64,000 bases of DNA from Solibacillus sp040273735. Its GTDB lineage: Bacteria; Bacillota; Bacilli; Bacillales_A; Planococcaceae. Of the stretch, positions 8,892 to 17,454 are shown piece after piece. The notes under the pieces are model-generated. The model had not been told where the DNA came from and searched no databases. It saw nothing but the letters and a program-made list of their open reading frames with translations. Position numbers and translations under genes: made by a program. How positions within the stretch are numbered: position 1 is the first letter of the stretch; each line of letters starts with the position of its first letter. Location: the NCBI RefSeq assembly GCF_040273735.1, contig NZ_JBELZM010000001.1, positions 186,001-250,000 of the forward strand, given 5' to 3'.

Positions 8892-9338
8892 ATGAGATAC
8901 AATTATCGTTTTGAAAAAATTCTTGTCGTTAAAGATCAGGAAAAAACGGAATCGGAACTTGCTTTTAAACAATCGGTGCAAGTATTTGAGGAAATTGCTA
9001 CAAAGCTGTATGACCTGTTAAAGAAAAAAGAAGATTTGATCGAGTATCAGCAGGAACGGTTAAAAATAGGATCTTCCATCGATGAAATCAATCATTACTC
9101 GAAATTTATCGATAGTATGGAAAAAACTATTGAAGACGCACAGCAAAAAGTAATGCAGGCACGGGCAAAAATGAATTGGCATGAACAAAAATTATTGGAA
9201 AAAAGTTTGGAAGTACGTAAATATGAAAAAATGCGTGAAAGAGATCATGAAAGATTCATAGAAGATCAACTTCATTTAGAAGCAATCCAGTTAGATGAGC
9301 TTTCAACAATTGCGTATTACAAGAAGGAAATCAGGTGA
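8892..9338 (+). CDS. fliJ: FliJ, flagellar export chaperone/ATPase stalk
   Basis: The 148 residues are almost entirely charged alpha-helix with heptad character, as expected for FliJ, the gamma-subunit-like stalk that projects through the FliI hexamer and recycles chaperones. The N terminus MRYNYRFEKILVVKDQEKTE matches the Firmicute FliJ start. Sequence conservation in this family is low, so position between fliI and the MgtE-domain gene carries much of the assignment. The start is 2 bases after the fliI stop. Confidence 0.88.
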   Translation: MRYNYRFEKILVVKDQEKTESELAFKQSVQVFEEIATKLYDLLKKKEDLIEYQQERLKIGSSIDEINHYSKFIDSMEKTIEDAQQKVMQARAKMNWHEQKLLEKSLEVRKYEKMRERDHERFIEDQLHLEAIQLDELSTIAYYKKEIR

Positions 9339-9342
9339 TTCC

Positions 9343-9957
9343 GTGGCAAAAAAAATTAAAAATACGATGGAGCAAGTGGAAGAAATAGAATTGGAAAGCC
9401 AATCTCCAGGTTTTTTCAAAAAGTTTTTCTACCTATTTTTAATCCCGTTCATGTTTCTCATCGCAATTTTATTGATTATTACATCTATGACGGAATATAA
9501 CGTGTTTAAAATGGCGGATAAGGCAATTGAAAAAATCCCGTTTATCAGCTCGGATGAACAAGAGGGAGTAGTAGAAAACAGCTCATTAAATGAACAGAAG
9601 GTAGTAGAGCTGCAAGCGGAAATACAAGAAAAGGAAGTGCAAATTTCCCAGCTACAATCACAAATTGACGCATCAGCGACTGAAAAGGAAGAGCTTTTAA
9701 TTGAACAGGAACGTTTGCTGTTTGAAATTGAAAAACTGCAGCGCGATCAGGAAGAGTCGAAAAAAGAGTTCAAAGAAATTCTGTCTACTTTTGAGAAAAT
9801 GTCTGCAAGAAAAGCAGCACCTATATTAGTTGAAATGAGTGACACGGAAAGCGTACGTATAATGTCAGAGATGAAACCCGATACATTATCAGCTATTTTC
9901 GCAAAAATGGCACCGGCAGATGCTGCCCGCTTTACAGAGCTTTTATCACAGCAATAG
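9343..9957 (+). CDS. ylxF: YlxF/MotE-like membrane protein with MgtE N-terminal-type domain
   Basis: The protein (204 residues) has one membrane segment near residues 30-48 (FLIPFMFLIAILLIITSM), a long coiled coil (about 85-145) and a C-terminal MgtE-N-like fold. The last part reads ILSTFEKMSARKAAPILVEM then MSEMKPDTLSAIFAKMAPADAARFTELL. This matches B. subtilis YlxF and the proposed stator-chaperone family MotE. GTG 9343 is taken as start because the ribosome binding site AGGTGA ends just before it; a longer reading from 9295 would run back into fliJ. The molecular role in Bacillales is not settled. Confidence 0.85.
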   Translation: MAKKIKNTMEQVEEIELESQSPGFFKKFFYLFLIPFMFLIAILLIITSMTEYNVFKMADKAIEKIPFISSDEQEGVVENSSLNEQKVVELQAEIQEKEVQISQLQSQIDASATEKEELLIEQERLLFEIEKLQRDQEESKKEFKEILSTFEKMSARKAAPILVEMSDTESVRIMSEMKPDTLSAIFAKMAPADAARFTELLSQQ

Positions 9958-9983
9958 TCTTTGAGTGGAAGGAGGTGTAGTAA

Positions 9984-11234
9984 ATGAATATAGCAATGTT
10001 ACAAACAGTAAAAATGCCAAAGCAAGATATCCAGCCAAACACAGTAAAAACAGTAAAGCCGGATTCAAAAGCATTTGGGAGTGTGTTTAATTCGATGATT
10101 TCAAAGTCGTCTGCTCCAACCGCTAAGCAAGCTGAAGTATCAGAACCGCCGCTGGCTGAAAGTATTTCCGGGATTTTAGAAGAGGACTCACTGGAGGGTC
10201 TACTTGAACAATTAGGTGTGAAGATGGATGAGTCGGGGCTATTCGCATTAGTAGGTGAAGAAAGTACACCGATTGCGATAGACGAACTAATGACGTTAGA
10301 TAACTTAACGGAGCTTTTAGGAATGACAAAAACGGAGTTGGACGAAATTGTTCAAAAGTTATTAGGTGATACAAAACAAGAAATAACGGATATTTGGTCC
10401 CTGATCGAGCAAGCTCCACAAATTCTAAGTGAAGTATTAGCAGCTATTGAAAAGCCTGAGCAAAATAAGGTTCAAGCGAAAGAATTGCAGCAAGTTGTGC
10501 AAATTTTAAAGCTAGCTCAACTAGCCGGAAGTAAAGTCGATACGGTCTATCAACAGGAAATCCAATTAGCCAGTTTAAAAGATGTATTGCTGGTATTGGC
10601 GAATGAAGCTCAGAAATTAGCAGGAACAGAGCAGAGCACTACGAAAACTACGACTTTCCAACAAGTAGTACAGCAAGGTCAACAGACTGCCCAAAACCAA
10701 CAGACGACCGTTAAAGTTGAAGCGGATACGCAAACAGCAGGGCATTTACAGCAGCAAGTGACACATTCAAAAACAGTGACCGTTACATTACCTGCTGAAA
10801 AGCCGGCACAGTCGGATGCATTAATAAAAGAAATTCAAAACTTGATCAATCGAAGCCAACTTTCAGGTCAGCCAGGTAATATGAAATTATTCCTGAAACT
10901 GTTTCCAGAGAATCTCGGTCAAATACGAATTGAACTAGTTCAAAAAGACGGGGTCATGACTGCCCGATTATTGGCAACGACAGCAATGGGGAAAGAGTTG
11001 CTGGAAAATAACATTAACCAATTAAAAGCCGGTTTCGTTTCTCAAAATATTCAAATGGAAAGAATCGATGTTGCACAGTCTTTACAGGATGCCGATCGAA
11101 ATGCGCGTGATCAAAACTTCTTTAATAACTTCTTCCGTCAAAAAGATGGGGAAAAAGAGCAGGATAATAATGAAGATACGCTAGAAGAAGAAAATGTTTC
11201 GTTTAAAGATCTATTAAGCGAGGAGGTAGAATAA
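9984..11234 (+). CDS. fliK: FliK, hook-length control protein
   Basis: FliK measures hook length during export and switches substrate specificity through FlhB. The 416-residue protein has a long, variable, Gln-rich ruler region and a conserved C-terminal hook-length-control domain, with NMKLFLKLFPENLGQIRIEL at about 297-316 and the following MTARLLATTAMGKELLENNI. The C terminus is acidic. It starts at ATG 9984 with AAGGAGGTG upstream, 26 bases after ylxF, and abuts flgD. Length is within the broad range of the family. Confidence 0.92.
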   Translation: MNIAMLQTVKMPKQDIQPNTVKTVKPDSKAFGSVFNSMISKSSAPTAKQAEVSEPPLAESISGILEEDSLEGLLEQLGVKMDESGLFALVGEESTPIAIDELMTLDNLTELLGMTKTELDEIVQKLLGDTKQEITDIWSLIEQAPQILSEVLAAIEKPEQNKVQAKELQQVVQILKLAQLAGSKVDTVYQQEIQLASLKDVLLVLANEAQKLAGTEQSTTKTTTFQQVVQQGQQTAQNQQTTVKVEADTQTAGHLQQQVTHSKTVTVTLPAEKPAQSDALIKEIQNLINRSQLSGQPGNMKLFLKLFPENLGQIRIELVQKDGVMTARLLATTAMGKELLENNINQLKAGFVSQNIQMERIDVAQSLQDADRNARDQNFFNNFFRQKDGEKEQDNNEDTLEEENVSFKDLLSEEVE

Positions 11235-11930
11235 GTGGCAAATTCAATTTCAAATGATTATTATTTACCGGCGAATAATGCAAATTTCAAAGTAACAGAT
11301 AAACAAGATAACGGGGCGCTCGGTAAAGATGCGTTTCTAAAAATATTAATTACACAGCTGCAAAACCAGGATCCAACAAGCCCGATGGATGATAAGGAAT
11401 TCATTGCACAGATGGCACAATTTTCTTCATTAGAGCAAATGCAGAATATGACAAAAGCGATGGAAAATTTACTGGAATCACAGCAACAGTCACAATTGAT
11501 GAGTTATACAACATTTGTAGGCAAAGAAGTGAAATGGCATGAAATTACAGATAAAGTGGATGCAGATAACAAGCCAATTTACAACGAAGGAACAGGCGCC
11601 ATTCAAGAACTGAAATTTGTTAATGGGGAGGCCGTGTTTGTACTGGCTGACGGCAAGGAAATTAAACCAGGCAATATTTCATCGATTCTTGGTGGTACGA
11701 GTACGACAGAGCCGACAGTTCCAGCCGGAAATCCATTAGCAGAAGCGAGCCAGCTGATCGGACAGAAGGTACAATATACAAATGGTGACCAGGTCGTTGA
11801 GGCAATTATTGAAGCGATTAAAACAAATAATGTGAATATCGAATACATTTTAAATGATGGTTCTCGTTTAACAAAAGACCAATTTACAGTGAGTTCTCAA
11901 ACAACCCAAAATGAAAATGCAGCAGAATAA
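11235..11930 (+). CDS. flgD: FlgD, hook-capping scaffold protein
   Basis: FlgD caps the growing hook and guides FlgE assembly. The N-terminal FlgD motif LGKDAFLKILITQLQNQDP (about 29-47) followed by PMDDKEFIAQMAQFSSLEQM is diagnostic. The remaining C-terminal part (about 85-231) is a beta-rich domain with KEVKWHEITDK and VQYTNGDQVVEAII. GTG 11235 follows the fliK stop with no gap and GAGGAGG lies at the end of fliK. At 231 residues it is longer than the 140-residue B. subtilis protein and includes the full C-terminal domain. Confidence 0.94.
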   Translation: MANSISNDYYLPANNANFKVTDKQDNGALGKDAFLKILITQLQNQDPTSPMDDKEFIAQMAQFSSLEQMQNMTKAMENLLESQQQSQLMSYTTFVGKEVKWHEITDKVDADNKPIYNEGTGAIQELKFVNGEAVFVLADGKEIKPGNISSILGGTSTTEPTVPAGNPLAEASQLIGQKVQYTNGDQVVEAIIEAIKTNNVNIEYILNDGSRLTKDQFTVSSQTTQNENAAE

Positions 11931-11942
11931 GAGGTGGGGCTG

Positions 11943-12317
11943 ATGAACAGAGTCAATATTCAACATATCCCTTACCATCCACCGATAAAGCCGATAGCAA
12001 AGCAAAATACGGAGCAAGTTTCAAAGCAGTCCTTTATGGACCATTTAAAAAAGGCGACCGGTGATGAACTGAAAATAAGCAAGCATGCATCAGAACGGTT
12101 GAATGAACGAAATATTTCTATAACAGATCGTGAATGGCAGCAAATCTCCGAAAAAGTATTTGAGGCAAAAAATAAAGGTGTGAAGCAGCCGTTAGTCCTG
12201 TTAGATCAGGCTGCCTTAATTGTAAGTGCAAAAAATGCGACGGTTATTACGGCATTGGATCGTAATGAAGCGAAACAGCAACTATTCACCAATATTGATG
12301 GAACAATCCTTTTATAG
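11943..12317 (+). CDS. Flagellar operon protein of the TIGR02530 (flg_new) type
   Basis: A 124-residue protein between flgD and flgE. The core HASERLNERNISITDREWQQI and the later LVSAKNATVITALD-like segment (here IVSAKNATVITALDRNEAKQ) match the small 'flagellar operon protein' that many Bacillales and Clostridia carry at this position. Its function is unknown; location suggests a role in hook assembly. ATG 11943 is chosen because AGAGGTGGG at 11930-11938 is well spaced from it; a GTG at 11934 lies inside that site. No membrane segment or signal peptide is visible. Confidence 0.85.
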   Translation: MNRVNIQHIPYHPPIKPIAKQNTEQVSKQSFMDHLKKATGDELKISKHASERLNERNISITDREWQQISEKVFEAKNKGVKQPLVLLDQAALIVSAKNATVITALDRNEAKQQLFTNIDGTILL

Positions 12318-12345
12318 GCCGGACCTTCAGAAGTAAGGAAGCCTA

Positions 12346-12371
12346 CAGTCGTTGAATGATCGATACGACTG
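12346..12371 (+). other. RNA hairpin in the gap before flgE
   Basis: A perfect 7-bp stem CAGTCGT (12346-12352)/ACGACTG (12365-12371) with a 12-nt loop lies in the 97-base gap between the TIGR02530-type gene and flgE. An A-rich stretch, not a T tract, follows, so this does not look like a terminator. It may be an mRNA-stability or processing element. Confidence 0.45.
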
Positions 12372-12414
12372 AACAAAAAAACAGATTTGAAAAACGAAGG
12401 GAGAACGACATTTC

Positions 12415-13380
12415 ATGTTACGTTCAATGTATTCAGGTATTTCAGGCTTAAAAAACTTTCAGACAAAATTAGACGTGATTGGGAATAATATCGCGAATGT
12501 TAATACGTACGGCTACAAGAAAGAACGTACTATTTTTAAAGATCTAATTTCGCAAACACAGACAGGGGCATCTGGTCCATCTGCTACTCGCGGTGGTGTA
12601 AATGCTGTACAAGTGGGTTTAGGCTCTCAATTAGCTGCGATTGATACGATCCACAATCCCGGGTCAATGCAAACTACGGGTCGTACGCTAGACATGGCAA
12701 TATCAGGTGATGGATTCTTTATGGTAGGAGATTCAGTTGTTGGTCCAGATGAAGAGGGGTTAATTACTGAAAGTGGTTTTACTAATACACTTTATACCCG
12801 CGCCGGGAACTTTTATATGGATCGCAATGGCTATGTCGTAAATGGCGACGGTAAATATTTAGTGGGTTTACCAAATGCAGAGATTTATGATGAAGTTGAT
12901 GAAGCAGCAATAAGCAATGCCGATGCAGATAAAGAAACAGCTGCGGGTACAATTGGTACGGATAACCTGTATGAAGAAGGAGCAATTACTATTGCAGATG
13001 AAATTGCGCCAATTAAGATTCCAACAAATGCGCAATCTATGTCTATTTCACAGGATGGTTCGATCTATTATGTGGATGTAAATGGTAAATTACAGTTTGC
13101 GGGTCAGACATTATTAGCAAAGTTTCCTAACGCATCGGGTCTAGAAAAAACAGGTTCCAACTATTTCCAAGTAACGGCTAACTCTGGAGACCCATTAGTA
13201 CAAGTAGGTACACAAGCTGGTATCGGCTCAGTTAACTCAGGCTTCATGGAAATGTCCAATGTAGACCTATCGGAAGAATTCACAGAGATGATTGTTGCAC
13301 AGCGCGGGTTCCAGGCTAACTCTCGTATTATTACAACTTCGGATGAAATTTTACAAGAGCTTGTTAACTTAAAACGATAG
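12415..13380 (+). CDS. flgE: FlgE, flagellar hook protein
   Basis: FlgE polymerises into the hook under the FlgD cap. The N-terminal motif LDVIGNNIANVNTYGYKKERTIF (from about residue 19) and the C-terminal MEMSNVDLSEEFTEMIVAQRGFQANSRIITT pair are those of the hook/rod family. The body contains GRTLDMAISGDGFFMVGD. At 321 residues it is a short hook protein without the large D2/D3 domains of enteric FlgE. This gene was called flgG in older B. subtilis nomenclature. A GGGAG lies before ATG 12415. Confidence 0.93.
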   Translation: MLRSMYSGISGLKNFQTKLDVIGNNIANVNTYGYKKERTIFKDLISQTQTGASGPSATRGGVNAVQVGLGSQLAAIDTIHNPGSMQTTGRTLDMAISGDGFFMVGDSVVGPDEEGLITESGFTNTLYTRAGNFYMDRNGYVVNGDGKYLVGLPNAEIYDEVDEAAISNADADKETAAGTIGTDNLYEEGAITIADEIAPIKIPTNAQSMSISQDGSIYYVDVNGKLQFAGQTLLAKFPNASGLEKTGSNYFQVTANSGDPLVQVGTQAGIGSVNSGFMEMSNVDLSEEFTEMIVAQRGFQANSRIITTSDEILQELVNLKR

Positions 13381-13401
13381 TTTAAATTTACTATAGAAGG
13401 G

Positions 13402-13435
13402 GGGCCGGGTCGGTTCTCAAGTTCAGGTCCGGCCC
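13402..13435 (+). other. GC-rich RNA hairpin between flgE and swrD
   Basis: GGGCCGGGTC (13402-13411) can pair with GGTCCGGCCC (13426-13435): 10 bp including two G-U pairs around a 14-nt loop. It is the most GC-rich stretch in this part of the operon and ends 7 bases before the swrD start codon. No T tract follows, so it is not a standard terminator. Confidence 0.6.
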
Positions 13436-13442
13436 TATTTCA

Positions 13443-13664
13443 ATGATTGAGGTGACTCGCCTTAATGGCAAAGCATTTATTTTAAATGCTTTATACATAG
13501 AAACAGTTGAAGCATTTCCGGACACCCAAATTACGCTTACGACTGGACGTAAATTCATTGTGTTAGAGACTGAAGAACAGGTGCGGCAAAAAGTGAGGAC
13601 ATTTTATCAGAATGTCCAAGTTTTATCTAACCCGCACCTTAGAGGTGAAGAAGATGAAGAATAA
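13443..13664 (+). CDS. swrD: SwrD (YlzI, FlbD family), flagellar power protein
   Basis: A 73-residue protein of the FlbD family: MIEVTRLNGKAFILNALYIE at the start and TLTTGRKFIVLETEEQV in the middle are characteristic. In B. subtilis SwrD increases flagellar torque and is needed for swarming. The gene sits between flgE and fliL as in B. subtilis. ATG 13443 has no recognisable Shine-Dalgarno sequence; a GC-rich hairpin ends just upstream. The acidic tail overlaps the start of fliL by 11 bases. Confidence 0.9.
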   Translation: MIEVTRLNGKAFILNALYIETVEAFPDTQITLTTGRKFIVLETEEQVRQKVRTFYQNVQVLSNPHLRGEEDEE

Positions 13665-14079
13665 TAAACTATTAACAATTATGCTAATTATATTGGTGAC
13701 GATTACATTATTCGGTGTTATTGTAGTTGTGTTATTGACACAGTTCGACAAAGAGAAGCCGGATGGTCCGTCGATTGATGAAATTATCGAGTCATCTGTA
13801 GACATTCCTGAGATTACGACGAACTTGGCAGATGGAAGCTTTGTCCGAATTACATTAAAAATTCAGGCATCAGATAAAAAGGCTGGAGAAGAGTTGTTTA
13901 AGCGAGATTTTCAAGTGAAGAATATCGTAATTCAAGAACTTTCTGAAATGGAAGAGAAAGCTTTAGAAGGCAAGCAAGGGAAAATTACATTCCAGGATGC
14001 AATTAAATCTCAACTAAATGAGTTAATGCAAGAAGGGGAAGTTACGCAAGTGTATATTACTTCATACGTACTTCAGTAA
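13654..14079 (+). CDS. fliL: FliL, flagellar basal-body/stator-associated protein
   Basis: FliL is a single-pass inner-membrane protein that surrounds and supports stator units. From ATG 13654 the 141-residue protein has one N-terminal membrane segment (about 6-27, LLTIMLIILVTITLFGVIVVV) and a periplasmic-side SPFH-like domain with VRITLKIQASDKKAGEELF. The start is set by AGAGGTGAAG at 13641-13650. An upstream in-frame start at 13612 would lie deep inside swrD. Confidence 0.92.
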   Translation: MKNNKLLTIMLIILVTITLFGVIVVVLLTQFDKEKPDGPSIDEIIESSVDIPEITTNLADGSFVRITLKIQASDKKAGEELFKRDFQVKNIVIQELSEMEEKALEGKQGKITFQDAIKSQLNELMQEGEVTQVYITSYVLQ

Positions 14080-14124
14080 TCATCAGTACTAAACAATTTT
14101 AATTTTTGAAATGGAGGTGGGCAA

Positions 14125-15120
14125 ATGGCAGGAGATATAATGTCGCAATCCGAAATTGATGCGCTTTTATCGGCGATATCGACCGGAGAGATGTCTGCAG
14201 AAGACATAAAAAAAGAAGATGAGACACGAAAAGTTAAAGTATATGACTTTAAGCGGGCTCTGCGCTTCTCAAAAGACCAAATCCGAAGTTTGACCCGTAT
14301 ACATGAAAACTTTGCGCGACTGTTAACAACATTCTTTTCTGCACAGTTAAGAAGCTATGTCCAAATAACAGTTGCATCTGTGGACCAAATTCCATTTGAA
14401 GAATTTGTTCGTTCAATCCCAAACATGACATTGATCAATGTATTTGAAGTCCCGCCTTTGGATGGCAATATTTTAATGGAAATCAACCCGAACATTGCCT
14501 ATTCGATGCTCGATCGATTGATGGGCGGAGCAGGGGGAAGTCATAGCAATGTTGACAATTTAACTGAAATCGAAACGAAAATCATGACAAATTTATTTGA
14601 ACGTTCTTTTGATAATTTACGTGAAGCATGGGAGAACGTTGCTGAAATCGATCCGATGCTTGTGGAATTGGAAGTAAACCCGCAGTTTTTACAAATGATT
14701 TCGCCAAATGAAACCGTTGTTGTCATTTCGTTTAATACAATTATCGGGGAAACGACAGGGATGATTAATATTTGTATTCCGCATGTTGTACTAGAACCGA
14801 TCGTTCCGAATTTATCTGTTCGCTACTGGATGCAGACAAATACGAAAGAAATTTCACCGGAACAAACAAAAATGCTTGAAACTCGTGTGAAACAAGCAAA
14901 ATTACCGGTCATTGCAGAGTTAGGAACGGCAGACATTACAATTGAAGACTTCCTGACAATGGCTGTCGGTGATGTCATTCCGTTAAGTCAAAAAATTGAA
15001 AATCCGTTAACACTGAAAGTCGGCAGTTTACCGAAATTTACCGTTCAGCCAGGCAAATTGAATAATAAAATGGCTGTTCAAATTATCGACCCTTTGAAAG
15101 GAGGAGACGAAGATGAGTGA
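14125..15120 (+). CDS. fliM: FliM, flagellar motor switch protein
   Basis: FliM (331 residues) links FliG to FliN/FliY in the C ring and binds phospho-CheY. The N-terminal CheY-binding motif MSQSEIDALLSAIS is at residues 6-19. The CheC-like middle domain includes YSMLDRLMGGAGG and the C-terminal SpoA (FliN-like) domain ends with KFTVQPGKLNNKMAVQI. ATG 14125 has GGAGGTGG upstream. The 3' end overlaps fliY by 8 bases. Confidence 0.97.
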   Translation: MAGDIMSQSEIDALLSAISTGEMSAEDIKKEDETRKVKVYDFKRALRFSKDQIRSLTRIHENFARLLTTFFSAQLRSYVQITVASVDQIPFEEFVRSIPNMTLINVFEVPPLDGNILMEINPNIAYSMLDRLMGGAGGSHSNVDNLTEIETKIMTNLFERSFDNLREAWENVAEIDPMLVELEVNPQFLQMISPNETVVVISFNTIIGETTGMINICIPHVVLEPIVPNLSVRYWMQTNTKEISPEQTKMLETRVKQAKLPVIAELGTADITIEDFLTMAVGDVIPLSQKIENPLTLKVGSLPKFTVQPGKLNNKMAVQIIDPLKGGDEDE

Positions 15121-16381
15121 TGAAATGCTCTCCCAAGAAGAAATTGAGGCTCTATTAAGGGGCGAAACGCTGGAGGATTTTTCTGCAAATACAGCAAATC
15201 CGGAAGAAGAAATTAAAGTTGAGGATCACTTAACTCCAATAGAAATTGATGCATTAGGTGAGGTAGGTAATATCTCATTCGGCAGTTCTGCAACTGCATT
15301 ATCTTCATTACTAGGTCAAAAAGTAGATATTACAACACCTAGTATTGCAATGATTAATCGTAATCGTTTAGAACAAGAATTCCCGCATCCATACGTTGCT
15401 GTACAAGTAGAGTATACAACAGGTCTTTCAGGAATGAATCTTCTCGTAATCAAACAATCGGATGCTGCAATTATTGCCGATCTAATGCTGGGTGGCGATG
15501 GTATTAATCCAAGACCTGAATTAAGTGAAATTCAGTTGAGTGCAGTTCAAGAAGCGATGAATCAAATGATGGGTTCAGCAGCCACATCCATGTCGACAGT
15601 ATTTAACCAAAAGGTTGATATTTCACCGCCGACAATTGATTTACTGAACATTTCACAAAATGAAGGTACTGACACGATTCCTACAGATGAATTATTAGTG
15701 AAAATTTCATTCAGATTGCGTATCGGTGAATTGATCGATTCTAATTTAATGCAATTACTACCTTTAAAGTTTAGTAAAAAGATAGTAAAGTCATTAATGG
15801 GAGAAACTGATGAGCCTCTTACTGCAACAACAACAGTGGAGCCTGCACCAGTTCAGCCTACACAACAGCAGCCAATGCAGCAGGCACAACAACCGACTGC
15901 ACAGCAACCGGTGTTTGAACAACCTGTTCAGCAGCCAGTATATGAGCAGCCAGCACAACAGCCCGTCTATCAGCAACCGGTGCAGCAGCAAGCGTATCAT
16001 CAACAGCAGCCTGTATATGAACAGCCAGTTTACCAGCAGCCTGCTTATACAGCACCACCGGCAAATGTACAGCAAGCTCAATTTGCAAGTTTCGAATCGC
16101 CGAATATTACACAGGCAGAAGCGCGCAATTTAAATATGCTGCTTGATATTCCATTGCAAGTAACAGTCGAGCTTGGACGTACTAAACGTTCAGTAAAAGA
16201 AATACTCGAACTATCGAGCGGATCGATTATTGAATTAGATAAGCTTGCAGGCGAACCGGTAGATATTTTAGTAAACAGTCGGTTAATTGCAAAAGGTGAA
16301 GTTGTAGTAATTGATGAGAACTTCGGTGTTCGCATCACAGATATTTTAAGTCAGGCAGATCGCTTGAACAATATTAGATAG
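15113..16381 (+). CDS. fliY: FliY, switch protein with CheY-P phosphatase domain
   Basis: FliY (422 residues) combines a CheY-binding N terminus (MLSQEEIEALLRG), a CheC-type phosphatase domain with two active motifs (LGEVGNISFGSSATALSSLL near 43-62 and VQEAMNQMMGSAATSM near 146) and a C-terminal FliN/SpoA domain (LLDIPLQVTVELGRTKRSV onward). The phosphatase resets CheY-P at the motor. Between the domains, about residues 247-320, is an unusually long Gln/Pro/Tyr linker built from repeats of the type QQPVYEQPVQQ. B. subtilis FliY is shorter, about 378 residues; the extra length lies in this linker. Confidence 0.95.
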   Translation: MSDEMLSQEEIEALLRGETLEDFSANTANPEEEIKVEDHLTPIEIDALGEVGNISFGSSATALSSLLGQKVDITTPSIAMINRNRLEQEFPHPYVAVQVEYTTGLSGMNLLVIKQSDAAIIADLMLGGDGINPRPELSEIQLSAVQEAMNQMMGSAATSMSTVFNQKVDISPPTIDLLNISQNEGTDTIPTDELLVKISFRLRIGELIDSNLMQLLPLKFSKKIVKSLMGETDEPLTATTTVEPAPVQPTQQQPMQQAQQPTAQQPVFEQPVQQPVYEQPAQQPVYQQPVQQQAYHQQQPVYEQPVYQQPAYTAPPANVQQAQFASFESPNITQAEARNLNMLLDIPLQVTVELGRTKRSVKEILELSSGSIIELDKLAGEPVDILVNSRLIAKGEVVVIDENFGVRITDILSQADRLNNIR

Positions 16382-16403
16382 TTTTAATTGGAGGAATTGG
16401 ATT

Positions 16404-16766
16404 ATGTCTAAAAGGATTTTAATTGTGGACGATGCAGCTTTCATGCGCATGATGATCAAAGATATTTTAACGAAAAACGGTTTTGAAGTAGTAGGGGAAG
16501 CAGCTGACGGAATTCAAGCGGTTGAAAAATACAATGAATTGCGCCCTGATTTAGTAACAATGGATATTACAATGCCTGAAATGGACGGTATTGCAGCATT
16601 AAAAGAAATTAAAGGCACAGATCCAAGCGCGGTAGTGATTATGTGTTCAGCAATGGGCCAACAAGCAATGGTTATCGATGCGATCCAAGCAGGTGCGAAA
16701 GACTTTATCGTAAAGCCTTTCCAAGCAGATCGCGTAATCGAAGCGATTCAAAAAGCTTTAGGTTGA
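16404..16766 (+). CDS. cheY: CheY, chemotaxis response regulator
   Basis: A single receiver domain of 120 residues. The acidic pocket is D9-D10, the phosphoacceptor is D54 in VTMDITMPEMDG, and the conserved Lys is in KDFIVKPF. CheA phosphorylates it; CheY-P binds FliM/FliY. In Bacillales CheY-P promotes counter-clockwise rotation, opposite to enteric bacteria. GGAGG lies before ATG 16404. Its place between fliY and fliO is that of B. subtilis. Confidence 0.97.
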   Translation: MSKRILIVDDAAFMRMMIKDILTKNGFEVVGEAADGIQAVEKYNELRPDLVTMDITMPEMDGIAALKEIKGTDPSAVVIMCSAMGQQAMVIDAIQAGAKDFIVKPFQADRVIEAIQKALG

Positions 16767-16770
16767 TCTG

Positions 16771-17454
16771 ATGAAAGCAAAAAAATCATTTCGATTTTGG
16801 ATCGCTGTTGGAATTGTATTGATGACGGCATTATTTACACCAATCTCAAATGGAACTTTTGCGATGGTAAGTAACGTATACGAAAACTGTAATGAAAACC
16901 CTGAAGTATGTTCAGAAGAAAAAATTTCAGATGAGAATACTCCGGATGCCGACGCAGAACAAACTGACTCGGCATCCGTTAGTATTGGTTTTTGGGATTA
17001 TCTTAAAGTTTTAATAGCACTTGTCTTCGTCATAGGGCTATTATTGTTCATTTTAAAGTATTTAAACAAGCGTAACTTCAACTATCAACAAAATGCCGTT
17101 ATAAAAAATATCGGTGGTTTGTCAGTAGGACAGCAAAAGTCTGTACAATTATTACTAATTGGTAAACGAGTTTATGTAGTTGGTGTCGGCGATAATATTC
17201 AACTTCTGAAGGAAATTGAATCCGATGAAGAAATCGACCATTTACTAAATCAAATTGAAACTAAGCAGAGCATGGTGAATACTTCACCATATATAGCTCA
17301 ATTAATTAATAAATTTTCACAAAAAAAGCGCCCGCAGGATATTTCGGAAAGCCCTAAATTCAATGATTTGTTCAATGAAAAAATCGGGAAAATCAAACAG
17401 CAACGTAGTGACGAACTAGAGCGTTGGAAAGAACAGGAGCGTGATGATCGATGA
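16771..17454 (+). CDS. fliO: FliO (FliZ), flagellar export gate assembly protein
   Basis: The 227-residue protein begins with a signal-peptide-like segment (FWIAVGIVLMTALFTPISNG), a short Cys-containing extracytoplasmic stretch (ENCNENPEVCSEE), a second membrane helix near 78-95 (VLIALVFVIGLLLFILKYL) and a cytoplasmic FliO domain with VIKNIGGLSVGQQKSVQLL and KRVYVVGVGDNIQLL. FliO helps assemble the FliP-FliR core. Start ATG 16771 is 4 bases after cheY. It overlaps fliP by 4 bases. Confidence 0.9.
   Translation: MKAKKSFRFWIAVGIVLMTALFTPISNGTFAMVSNVYENCNENPEVCSEEKISDENTPDADAEQTDSASVSIGFWDYLKVLIALVFVIGLLLFILKYLNKRNFNYQQNAVIKNIGGLSVGQQKSVQLLLIGKRVYVVGVGDNIQLLKEIESDEEIDHLLNQIETKQSMVNTSPYIAQLINKFSQKKRPQDISESPKFNDLFNEKIGKIKQQRSDELERWKEQERDDR

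Noticed and set aside
15794..16133. Several long overlapping open frames on both strands in the fliY linker
   Set aside because: CAG/CAA-rich repeats lack stop codons in other frames; compositions (Leu- and Gln-rich) reflect the repeat, not separate genes.
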